DNA of 64,000 nt. Origin: Cognatiluteimonas lumbrici (GTDB lineage: Bacteria > Pseudomonadota > Gammaproteobacteria > Xanthomonadales > Xanthomonadaceae). Of the stretch, positions 20,219 to 27,743 are shown piece by piece; positions within the stretch are counted from its first letter, which is position 1, and the number at the start of each line of letters is the position of its first letter. The DNA lies in contig NZ_ML636798.1 in assembly GCF_006476065.1 (NCBI RefSeq), positions 1,190,207 through 1,254,206 on the forward strand. The letters run 5' to 3'. The notes under the pieces are model-generated. The model did no database searches, was not told the DNA's origin, and worked only from the letters and a program-made list of their open reading frames with translations. Made by a program: the position numbers and the translations under genes.

Positions 20219-21142
20219 ATGCCCGAGCCCGCCTCCCCGACCAGCGCCGGCAGCCCGCCGCTTGCGCCGCGCCACTGGCCGACCTGGCTGCTGGTCGGCG
20301 CCTGCGTGTTGCTGGCACGCCTGCCGTGGGCGCTGCAGCGCCGGCTCGGCAGCGCTGTCGGCGCGGTGCTGGCACTGGCCATGCGCGGCCGCCGCGAGGT
20401 CGCCGCGCGCAACCTGGCGCTTTGCTTCCCGGAGCTCGACGACGCAGCGCGGCGCGAGCTGCTGCGCCGGCACTTCCGCGCGCTGGGCATCGGCCTGTTC
20501 GAGTTCGCGCGGGCTTGGTGGGGTTCGGTCGCGCCGCTGCGCCGCGGCTTGCGGATCGAAGGCCTGGAGCACCTCGAGGAAGCGCGCGCCGGCGGTCGCG
20601 GCGTGATCCTGGTGTCCGGCCACTTCACCACGCTCGAGGCCTGCGGCCGGCTGATGTGCGACCACGTGCCGCTGGCCGGCATGTACCGCCCGCATGGACA
20701 GCCCCCGCTCGAGTGGGCGGTGAAGCGCGGCCGCCTGCGCTACGCGGTGGCGATGTTCGGACGCGAGGAGCTGCGGCCGGCGATCCGCCACCTCAAGGCC
20801 GGCGGCGTGCTGTGGTTCGCGCCCGACCAGGAGACCCGCCGCGGCGACAGCGTGTTCGTGCCGTTCTTCGGCGTGCCCGCGTCCAGTCTCACCTCCACCC
20901 ACCAGCTCGCGCGCCTGGCCGGCGCCTCGGTGCTGGCGTTCGCGCACGAGCGTCGCGACGACGGCGGCTACACGCTGCGGCTGTCGCCCGCGTTCGACCA
21001 TTTCCCCACCACCGACGCGACTGCCGACACCGCGCGCGTGATGCAGGCGATCGAGGCGATGGCGCGCGCCGTGCCGGCGCAGTACCTGTGGATCCACCGG
21101 CGCTTCAAGCGCCAGCCGGACGGCGTCGATCCCTACGCGTAG
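20219..21142 (+). CDS. lipid A biosynthesis lauroyl/myristoyl acyltransferase (LpxL/HtrB family)
   Basis: A 307-residue membrane-bound acyltransferase that places secondary acyl chains on Kdo-lipid A. One N-terminal helix (WLLVGACVLLARLPWAL), then the AARNLALCFPELDD motif, the catalytic HX4E as His in GHFTTLEACG, and FAPDQETRRGDSVFVPFFG. The last residues QYLWIHRRFKRQP...DPYA are shared with the convergent paralogue at 21133; the two genes overlap by 10 bases at a palindrome. Which chain each enzyme adds cannot be told. Confidence 0.93.
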   Translation: MPEPASPTSAGSPPLAPRHWPTWLLVGACVLLARLPWALQRRLGSAVGAVLALAMRGRREVAARNLALCFPELDDAARRELLRRHFRALGIGLFEFARAWWGSVAPLRRGLRIEGLEHLEEARAGGRGVILVSGHFTTLEACGRLMCDHVPLAGMYRPHGQPPLEWAVKRGRLRYAVAMFGREELRPAIRHLKAGGVLWFAPDQETRRGDSVFVPFFGVPASSLTSTHQLARLAGASVLAFAHERRDDGGYTLRLSPAFDHFPTTDATADTARVMQAIEAMARAVPAQYLWIHRRFKRQPDGVDPYA

Positions 21143-21144
21143 GG
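21131..21144. repeat. perfect 14-base palindrome holding the stop codons of two convergent genes
   Basis: CCCTACGCGTAGGG encodes Pro-Tyr-Ala-stop in both directions, so the plus-strand and minus-strand acyltransferase genes end in the same DPYA from the same bases. With one mismatch the dyad extends to 20 bases. Confidence 0.9.
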
Positions 21145-22029
21145 GTCCGGTTCGCCCGGTGGCCGTGTCTTGAAGCGACGATGCACCCACAGGTACTGGG
21201 ACGGCGCTTCGCGCACCACTGCTTCGAGCTCGGCCATGTAGCGCGCGGCATCGGCGGTCGGGTCGCCGCCGGGCCAGCCGGCCCATTGCGGTTCGATGCG
21301 CAGGCGGTAGCTGCCGTCGGCCAGGCGCTGCATCCAGACCGGCAACGCCACCGCGCCGCTTTCCGCGAGCAGGCCGGGCAGCGCGGTGAGGGTGGACGCG
21401 GCCACGCCGAAGAACGGCACGAACGCATTGTGGTAGCTGAAGTCCTGGTCCCCCAGGTACATCACCGCGGCGCCGCCACGCAGCGCGTCGAGCAGTGCCG
21501 CCTTGTCCTTCTTGGCGATGGTGGACGAGAACGCGCGCCGGCGCGCGGCGTCGATCCAGCGGTCCAGGCACGGATCGTTGTGGCGCCGCGCAAGCAGCGA
21601 GACCGGCTGCCCGGACGCGTCCCCCAGCACCCGGCCGGCCAGCTCGAAGTGCGTGAGGTGCCCGGTGACGAGCAGCACGCCGCGGCCCGCGGCGCGCGCC
21701 CGCGCCAGGTGTTCCAGTCCTTCGACGGCGTACAGGCCGCGCAAGGCGTCCGCGGGCGCGAACCAGGCGCGCAGCGTTTCCAGCGCACCGGTCACGGTAT
21801 CGCGGAGGGTCTCGCGCAGCAGGCGCTCGCGCGCCGCGCGGTCGAGTTCCGGGAAGCAGAGTTCGAGGTTGCGCGCCGCAATCCGGCGCCGGCGTCGCAG
21901 CAGCGGAGCACCCAGCCCTGCGAGCAAGGCGCCCAGGCGCAGCAGCCAGGCCTGCGGCAGGCGCGCGATGCGCGCGGCGATCCAGTCCGCGGGCCGCGTG
22001 AAGCGACAGCGGGCCGGGACCGGGTTCAC
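21133..22029 (-). CDS. lipid A biosynthesis acyltransferase (second LpxL/HtrB-family paralogue)
   Basis: A 298-residue paralogue of the preceding enzyme, on the opposite strand. It has the same blocks: AARNLELCFPELDRAARERLL, the HX4E as His in GHLTHFELAG, LGDQDFSYHNAFVPFFGV, and the C-terminal QYLWVHRRFKTRP...DPYA. The N-terminal membrane helix around QAWLLRLGALLAGL is shorter. The GTG start at 22029 overlaps the TGA of the O-antigen ligase gene (GTGA), so the two are translationally coupled. Probably the second of the two late acyltransferases needed for hexa-acyl lipid A. Confidence 0.92.
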   Translation of the reverse strand: MNPVPARCRFTRPADWIAARIARLPQAWLLRLGALLAGLGAPLLRRRRRIAARNLELCFPELDRAARERLLRETLRDTVTGALETLRAWFAPADALRGLYAVEGLEHLARARAAGRGVLLVTGHLTHFELAGRVLGDASGQPVSLLARRHNDPCLDRWIDAARRRAFSSTIAKKDKAALLDALRGGAAVMYLGDQDFSYHNAFVPFFGVAASTLTALPGLLAESGAVALPVWMQRLADGSYRLRIEPQWAGWPGGDPTADAARYMAELEAVVREAPSQYLWVHRRFKTRPPGEPDPYA

Positions 22030-23339
22030 GCGCTCGCCGGCGCCGCCCTGTCCCGCGCCAGCAGGCTGCCGGCGTACAGCGCCGCCAGCATCAGCGTCAG
22101 CCCGCCCCAGAAGGTGGAATAGAACGCGAGGTGGGTGTTGAGCGGGAACACCGTGACCGCGAGCGCCAGCATCGCCGGGCGCGCGCGCCGGCGCGCCTCG
22201 GCCTCGGCGAAGTTCCACGCGCGCCAGGCCAGCGCGACCCCGGCGAGCCAGCACATCAGGCCGAAGATCCCGGTTTCCGCCAGCACCTCGAGCACGATCT
22301 GGTGCGCGTGCAGCGCCGGACCCTCGCCCCACGCCGCGATCTCGCCGTGGTTCGGATCGCAGTGCGCGAACGCCTCGCGGAAGCCGCGCGCGCCGATGCC
22401 GTTGAACGGGTGCTCGCTCGCCATGCACAGGGCCGCGCCCCAGATCCGCGTACGCCCGGACAGCGCGGCCTCGACGCCCTCGTCCCCGATCTCGAGCACC
22501 TGCGCGGTGCGCTCCACCCGGTCGCGCACCTGCGGCACCGTGAACGTGAGCACCGCCAGCGCCACGGCGCCGAACGCGAACACGCCGAGCAGCCGCTTCC
22601 AGCCCAGCAGCTGCCAGCCGGAGAACAGCAGCACCAGGCTGAAGGTGAGCCACGAGGCGCGCGATCCGGCCAGCACCAGCGCCACGCCGACCAGCGCCGC
22701 GGCGACCAGCCAGCCGGTGCGGCCGAAGCGCACGCGCCCGAGGTGCAGCACGAACGGCGAAAGGCTGGCCAGCACCGGCCCGAGCTTGAGGTTGCACGGC
22801 CCGAGCACGCCGGACAGGCGCCCGGCGCGCAGCGCCGCCTCGGGCGGGCACATCGCGCCGCCGCTGATCAACTGCTTCAGGCTGTCGAGCCCCCAGAACA
22901 GCGGACTGGTGCCGGTGAGGCCCTGCAGCAGCACGTCGGCGCTCCAGACGCCGACGATCACGCCCAGCCCGACGAAGGTGATGCGGCGCCCACGCGCGTC
23001 GGCCACCGCGGCCGCCACCAGCCACAGGAACGGCAGGTAGCGCAGGTCCACCGCGGCTTCGCGGAATGCACGCCCCGGGTCCACCGCGTCGAACGCCGAC
23101 ACCAGTTCCGGCAGCCAGTACGACACGAACAGCACGCTCGTCAGGGCCCACGCCGGGCCGCTGAGCAACCGGGTCCCGTGGCGGAAGCGCGCCAGCAGCA
23201 GCTTGGCGATGGCTGCCAGCGCGCCGAGCACCATCACGCCCTCGGCATAGCCGGGCGCCGGCCACAGCGCGACGAACACCATCACCCACACCGGTGCCCA
23301 GCGCCAGCCTGCGGGGGTGGCGGCCGGGTCAGGCGCCAT
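22026..23339 (-). CDS. O-antigen ligase/polymerase-like multi-spanning membrane protein
   Basis: A 437-residue protein with roughly 10-12 membrane segments and the large periplasmic loop before the last helices containing HPFNGIGARGFREAF and the HAHQIVLEVLAETG motif. That H..H..LE pattern is typical of the Wzy/WaaL (O-antigen ligase) superfamily. It could attach O-antigen to core or polymerise it; context with Kdo and lipid A genes favours an LPS role. The ATG at 23339 gives an 11-base overlap with the upstream glycosyltransferase gene; an in-frame ATG at 23366 is possible. Coupled to the acyltransferase downstream by a GTGA overlap. Confidence 0.85.
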   Translation of the reverse strand: MAPDPAATPAGWRWAPVWVMVFVALWPAPGYAEGVMVLGALAAIAKLLLARFRHGTRLLSGPAWALTSVLFVSYWLPELVSAFDAVDPGRAFREAAVDLRYLPFLWLVAAAVADARGRRITFVGLGVIVGVWSADVLLQGLTGTSPLFWGLDSLKQLISGGAMCPPEAALRAGRLSGVLGPCNLKLGPVLASLSPFVLHLGRVRFGRTGWLVAAALVGVALVLAGSRASWLTFSLVLLFSGWQLLGWKRLLGVFAFGAVALAVLTFTVPQVRDRVERTAQVLEIGDEGVEAALSGRTRIWGAALCMASEHPFNGIGARGFREAFAHCDPNHGEIAAWGEGPALHAHQIVLEVLAETGIFGLMCWLAGVALAWRAWNFAEAEARRRARPAMLALAVTVFPLNTHLAFYSTFWGGLTLMLAALYAGSLLARDRAAPASA

Positions 23340-24453
23340 GGGAGCGGTCGTCGGCGAGTTCGTCATAGAGCGACAGGGTTGCGTCCTGCATCTGCTGCAG
23401 ACTGTCGGGCATCGTAACCGGAGCGGGCGGATTGGCGAGCATCGCGCGCGTGGTCGCCTCCAGCGCCGCCGCGTCGAACGCGCGCACCGCGCCCTCCGGC
23501 TGCCAGGCGCGCAGCAACTCGCCGACGCCGCCGTGGTCCCAGCCGACGACCGGTCGCGCGACCGAGAGCGCTTCGAGCACGGTGCGGCCGAAGGCCTCGG
23601 GCTTGCGCGAGAGCTGCAGCACGACGTTGGCTGCCGCGTAGGCGCGCGCGATCGCGGCGGTGGGTGCGGTGATCGCGACCGCGCCGGCGACGCCCAGCGA
23701 CTGCGCGAGCGCCTCGAGTTCGGCGACGTAGCCGGCGCGCGCGGGGTGGCGGGCGCCGGGCATCCACAGGCGCGCGTCGCTGCCGTCGCCGCGCAGCGCG
23801 GCGAGCAGGTGCAGGGCGTCCGCGTGCCCCTTCAGGCGGGTCCCGCGGCCGGGCAGCAACAGCAGCGGTCCCTCGCCGCCGAGCGCCGGGAACCGGGCCG
23901 CGGCCCAGGCCCGCGCCGCGGCGTCCGGCAGCGGTGCAGGCGAAAAGACCTTCGGATCGATGCCGCGCGGGATCACCCGCAGGCGCGACGCGTCCAGCCA
24001 GGGATAGTGGCGCAGCAGGTACTCGCGGACGGTGTCGGAGACGCAGACCACGCGCTCGCCCGACGCCATCACCGCGCTGTAGCGCGACGGCGAGTTAAGG
24101 CCATGGACGGTGGTGACGAAACGCGGGCGCGTGCCGGCCGGCAGGCCACGCAGCGCCAGGCGGCCCACCCAGGCCGGCATGCGCGAGCGCGCGTGCACGA
24201 TGTCCACCGCCCGCTCGCGGAACAGGCGCCGCAGCGCGCGCGCATGGCGGAACACGAATGGCGACTTGCGGCCGATGTCGAGCCGCACGTGCTCGGCGCC
24301 GAGCGCTTCGAGCGCGGGCACCAGGCGGCCGCCGGCGGAGACCACGATCGCGCGGTGTCGCCCGCGGACCAGGGCCTCGGCGATTTCGAGCGTGGAGCGT
24401 TCGACGCCGCCGGATTCCAGCGCAGGCAGCAGCTGGACGACGGTCAGCGGCAC
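23329..24453 (-). CDS. GT4-family glycosyltransferase
   Basis: A 374-residue GT-B glycosyltransferase. The N-terminal ALESGGVERSTLEIAEAL is the glycan-acceptor loop of the family, and EAFGRTVLEALSVARPVVG holds the EX7E motif that contacts the nucleotide-sugar. No signal or membrane helix. Starts with GTG at 24453. It is the first gene of a leftward run with the O-antigen ligase-like gene and the acyltransferase, so it probably transfers a sugar in LPS core or another surface glycan. Donor and acceptor are not evident. Confidence 0.87.
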   Translation of the reverse strand: MPLTVVQLLPALESGGVERSTLEIAEALVRGRHRAIVVSAGGRLVPALEALGAEHVRLDIGRKSPFVFRHARALRRLFRERAVDIVHARSRMPAWVGRLALRGLPAGTRPRFVTTVHGLNSPSRYSAVMASGERVVCVSDTVREYLLRHYPWLDASRLRVIPRGIDPKVFSPAPLPDAAARAWAAARFPALGGEGPLLLLPGRGTRLKGHADALHLLAALRGDGSDARLWMPGARHPARAGYVAELEALAQSLGVAGAVAITAPTAAIARAYAAANVVLQLSRKPEAFGRTVLEALSVARPVVGWDHGGVGELLRAWQPEGAVRAFDAAALEATTRAMLANPPAPVTMPDSLQQMQDATLSLYDELADDRSHGA

Positions 24454-24460
24454 CCCGGCG

Positions 24461-24682
24461 TCAGTCCACCAGCACGAACTGCGCGCTGCAATACGGGCAC
24501 TGCGCCTCGCCGCCGTTCTTCTCGATCGGCAGGTAGACGCGCGGATGCGAATTCCACAGCGCCATCGCCGGGGTCGGGCAGCTCAGCGGCAGGTCGGCGC
24601 GGCGCACCTCGTAACGCTTGCTCGCATTGGCGGGGCCGGCGTTTGCGGTTGCGGGGACGTCGTGCTGGGCGGTCTCTGCCAT
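24461..24682 (-). CDS. small zinc-finger protein (zf-CHCC type)
   Basis: A 73-residue protein whose C-terminal half carries the CHCC zinc ligands: Cys in LSCPTPAM, His in NSHPRVYLPI, and the CPYC pair in EAQCPYCSAQF, followed by a short end VLVD. This is the bacterial homologue of the mitochondrial complex I subunit NDUFS6-like zinc finger. The N-terminal 25 residues are low-complexity. Seven nt separate it from the glycosyltransferase gene, on the same strand, but a functional link is not implied. Its exact role in bacteria is not established. Confidence 0.85.
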   Translation of the reverse strand: MAETAQHDVPATANAGPANASKRYEVRRADLPLSCPTPAMALWNSHPRVYLPIEKNGGEAQCPYCSAQFVLVD

Positions 24683-24718
24683 GGCGCTGCGTGGGCCTGC
24701 GTTCGTGGGGCCGCCAGT

Positions 24719-25429
24719 TTACCCCGGCAGGTCGAACAGGAGGACGTCGGCGGCCGCCGGGCCACGGCCCGCGAGGCGGAATTCGCCGGATTCCGCGGTG
24801 AAGCCGAGCGCGTCGCCGGGCCCCAGCGCGCGGCCCTCGACCCCGGCCTCGCCCTGGGCCACGTGCAGCCAGTAGCGGCGCCCGGGGTCGGCCGTGAACG
24901 CGACTTCCGCGCCTTCGGGCAGGCGCGTGCCGAGCAGCCTGGCCTGCTGGCGGATGGCGATGCTGCCGTCGGCGCCGTCGGGCGAGGCCAGCAGCGCCCA
25001 GCGCCCCTCGCGCGCGGCCGGGTCGAAGGCGCGCTGGTCGTAGCCCGGCGGCGCGTTCACGCGGTCGGGCTGGATCCAGATCTGCAGGAAGTGCACCGGC
25101 CTGGCATCGCAGGCGTTGTACTCGCTGTGTTCGATGCCGTGGCCGGCGCTCATCCATTGCAGCTCGCCCGGACGCAGCACGCCGCCGCCACCGCTGCTGT
25201 CGCGGTGCGCGAGCGTCCCGGACAGCACGTAGCTGAGGATCTCCATGTTGGCGTGCCGGTGCGGCGCGAAACCGCCGCCCGGCGCCACCCGGTCCTCGTT
25301 GATCACGCGCAGCGCCCCGAAGCCCATCCACGCAGGATCGTGGTAATGCCCGAACGAGAACGTGTGCCGGCTGTCGAGCCAGCCGGTGCGCACGCTGCCG
25401 CGCTCGGTGGACGGGCGTTCGACGATCAT
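24719..25429 (-). CDS. pirin family cupin protein
   Basis: A 236-residue bicupin. The N-terminal cupin contains the metal ligands in the segment FAPHRHANMEILSYVLSG (two His and a Glu) and a later His in SAGHGIEHSEYN, as in YhhW/pirin proteins, some of which oxidise quercetin. The second cupin lacks clear metal ligands, also usual. It lies 5 nt downstream of yceI on the same strand and is likely cotranscribed. Physiological substrate unknown. Confidence 0.93.
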   Translation of the reverse strand: MIVERPSTERGSVRTGWLDSRHTFSFGHYHDPAWMGFGALRVINEDRVAPGGGFAPHRHANMEILSYVLSGTLAHRDSSGGGGVLRPGELQWMSAGHGIEHSEYNACDARPVHFLQIWIQPDRVNAPPGYDQRAFDPAAREGRWALLASPDGADGSIAIRQQARLLGTRLPEGAEVAFTADPGRRYWLHVAQGEAGVEGRALGPGDALGFTAESGEFRLAGRGPAAADVLLFDLPG

Positions 25430-25434
25430 CGCGC

Positions 25435-26010
25435 TCAGCCCTTGGCGCTGGCTTCGGTAGTGATGCGCAGCTCGACCTCGTCGCTCACCGCCGGGACGTA
25501 CATGCCGATCCCGAACTCGGAACGCTTGATGGTGGTGGTCGCGTCGAAGCCGACGGTCGGCACGTTGCCCATCGGGTGCGGCGCGGCCTTGTTGAGGGTC
25601 ACGTCGAGCACCACCGGGCGGGTGACGCCGTGCAGGGTCAGGTCGCCGGTGACTTGCAGCCGGCCCTCGCCCAGGTCGCGCACCGAGGTGCTGCTGAAAC
25701 GTGCTTCCGGGAAATTCTCCGCGTCGAAGAAATCTGCGCTGAGCAGGTGCTTGTCGAGGTCGGCGACGAAGCTGGTGAGGCCGGACAGCGGCAGGACCAC
25801 CTCGACCTTGGAGTTCTCCGGTGCGTCGGCGTCGTAGGTGATGGTGCCCTTGGCCTCGCCGAAGTTGGCGGTCGGGTTGGAGTAGCCGAAATGGTTCCAG
25901 CTGGCCAGGACCATGGTGTGGGTCGGGTCGATGGTGTATTCGACCGGGTCGGCGCTGGCGCCGAAGGCGATGCCGGCCAGTGCGGCGGCGAGGACGAGCT
26001 TCTTGAACAT
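25435..26010 (-). CDS. YceI family periplasmic protein
   Basis: A 191-residue secreted lipocalin-like protein that binds polyprenyl-type lipids in the studied members. Signal peptide with cleavage after ASA near residue 20, then the family start VEYTIDPTHTMVLASWNHFGYSNPTA, and the beta-barrel pattern FFDAENFPEARFSSTSV and LTLHGVTRPVVLDV. The ATG at 26010 follows AAGGAG. It is followed by pirin, and a nitroreductase gene lies 41 nt upstream on the same strand, so the three may form a small operon. Confidence 0.93.
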   Translation of the reverse strand: MFKKLVLAAALAGIAFGASADPVEYTIDPTHTMVLASWNHFGYSNPTANFGEAKGTITYDADAPENSKVEVVLPLSGLTSFVADLDKHLLSADFFDAENFPEARFSSTSVRDLGEGRLQVTGDLTLHGVTRPVVLDVTLNKAAPHPMGNVPTVGFDATTTIKRSEFGIGMYVPAVSDEVELRITTEASAKG

Positions 26011-26051
26011 GGTGGTGTCGCTCCTTGGAAAGAGGGTCGTGCGGTCAGTGG

Positions 26052-26672
26052 TCACGCGATCCGGCAGGCTTCGTCGAACGGCAGCCGCGGCGAACGCGGG
26101 AAGATGCTCGCCGGATCGCCCTGGCCGAGGTTGACCAGGAAGTTGGAACGGATGGAGGTGCCGGCGAAGAACGCGGCGTCCAGCTTGTCGCGGTCGAAGC
26201 CCGACATCGGGCCGCAGTCCAGCCCCAGCGCGCGCGCCGCGAGCATCAGGTAGGCGCCCTGCAGGCTGCTGTTGCGCAAGGCGGCGCGGTACAGCTCCGG
26301 CTCCGGGTTGTCGGCGAACCACGAGCGCGCGTCGGTGTGCGGGAACAGCACCGGCAGCTTCTCGTAGAAGGCCATGTCGTAGGCCACGATCACGGTGCAC
26401 GGGGCGGCCATGGTCTTGTCGTGGTTGCCGGCGTCGAGGGTCGGGCCCAGTTTCGCCTTGCCCTCGGGCGTCTTCACGAACACGAAGCGCGCCGGGCAGG
26501 AGTTGGCTTGGGTCGGTCCCAGCTTCACCAGCTCGTAGAGCCGGTGGATGGTGTCGTCGCCCACCTCGCCGCCGAAGGCGTTGTAGGTCCTCGCCTGCCG
26601 GAACAGCCGGTCCAGCGCGACTGCGTCGAGCGGCTCCCTGCCGGTGCCTGCCGCTGCCTGTGGATCTGCCAT
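26052..26672 (-). CDS. nitroreductase family protein, malonic semialdehyde reductase (RutE/HadB) type
   Basis: A 206-residue flavin-dependent reductase. The family blocks [31 protein letters not shown] (FMN contacts), [17 protein letters not shown] and [18 protein letters not shown] are typical of the RutE subgroup that reduces malonic semialdehyde to 3-hydroxypropionate in pyrimidine breakdown. No other rut gene is here, so the substrate remains open. The ATG at 26672 has GGGAG 5 nt upstream. Divergent from the ELM1-like gene. Confidence 0.87.
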   Translation of the reverse strand: MADPQAAAGTGREPLDAVALDRLFRQARTYNAFGGEVGDDTIHRLYELVKLGPTQANSCPARFVFVKTPEGKAKLGPTLDAGNHDKTMAAPCTVIVAYDMAFYEKLPVLFPHTDARSWFADNPEPELYRAALRNSSLQGAYLMLAARALGLDCGPMSGFDRDKLDAAFFAGTSIRSNFLVNLGQGDPASIFPRSPRLPFDEACRIA

Positions 26673-26774
26673 CGTTCTCCCTGTTGCTGCGCCGGGCCTT
26701 TCCCGGCTGGATGTCCAGTGTAGAGTGTCGCGCGACGGCACTCCGCCGACGGGATGCAACGCAGGGTCGCAGCC

Positions 26775-27743
26775 ATGGAACGCTCCACGCGCGCCGCCGG
26801 CGGTTGCTGGACGCTCAGCGACGGCCGCGCCGGCAACGTCCGCCAGGCCGGCGCGCTGGCGCGTGCGCTCGGCCTGCAGTCGCGCGAGTGGCTGCTGCGC
26901 GCGCGGGCCCCCTGGTCCTGGGCCGCGCCGCGGCGGCTCCCGGGCAGCCGCCAGGCCTTCGGCGGCGCGTTCGCCGAGGCGCTCGGGCGGCAGCCGCCGG
27001 CGCTGGCGATCGGATGCGGCCGCCAGGGCGCGCTGGCGACCCGGCTCGCGCGCGATGCCGGCGCGCGCGCGGTGCAGATCCTCGACCCACGCCTGCCGCC
27101 CGCGCTCTGGGACGTGGTGGTCGCGCCGCGCCACGACGGCCTGCGCGGCGACAACGTGCTGACCCTGCTGGGCAGCCTCAACCCAGTGGACGACACCTGG
27201 CTGCGGCTGGCGCGCGAGACCTTCCCGGCGCTGGGCCGGCTGCCGCGTCCGCGCATCGCGGTCCTGCTCGGCGGCCCCGCCGGCCATGTCCGCTACGACG
27301 CGGCCACGGTCGACGCCTGGCTGGATGCGGTGGACGCGGCGGTCACCGAGGACGGCGGCAGCGTGCTGCTGACCGCGTCGCGGCGCACGCCGCGCGCCTT
27401 GCACCAGTCCATCCGCGCGCGCTACTCCGGGCGCGAGGCGCTGCTGTGGCTGGACGACACCGACGGCGCCAACCCCTACGCCGGGATGCTGGCCTGGGCG
27501 GACCGGATCGTGTGCTCGCCCGATTCGGTGAACATGGTCTCCGAGGCCTGCGCGACCTACGTGCCGGTGTTCGTGGCCGGGATGGACCGCGTGCAGGGCC
27601 GGATCCGCGGCTTCATGGACGAGCTCGCGACGCTGGGCCGGGTGCGGCCGGCCGAAGGCGGGCTCGCGCCGTTCCAGGCCGAAGCATTGCGCGAGACCGA
27701 GCGCGTCGCGTCGCAGTTGCGGCCGCTGCTACAGCCCGAGTGA
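26775..27743 (+). CDS. mitochondrial fission ELM1-like family protein
   Basis: A 322-residue cytosolic protein of the ELM1 family (also found in plant mitochondria, where it recruits a dynamin). The start [19 protein letters not shown] and the later [42 protein letters not shown] blocks are GT-B-like, suggesting a sugar-nucleotide or glycan role in bacteria. An in-frame ATG at 26754 would add 7 residues; I chose 26775 because AGGG lies upstream. The end overlaps the convergent glnE gene by 15 bases. Confidence 0.85.
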   Translation: MERSTRAAGGCWTLSDGRAGNVRQAGALARALGLQSREWLLRARAPWSWAAPRRLPGSRQAFGGAFAEALGRQPPALAIGCGRQGALATRLARDAGARAVQILDPRLPPALWDVVVAPRHDGLRGDNVLTLLGSLNPVDDTWLRLARETFPALGRLPRPRIAVLLGGPAGHVRYDAATVDAWLDAVDAAVTEDGGSVLLTASRRTPRALHQSIRARYSGREALLWLDDTDGANPYAGMLAWADRIVCSPDSVNMVSEACATYVPVFVAGMDRVQGRIRGFMDELATLGRVRPAEGGLAPFQAEALRETERVASQLRPLLQPE

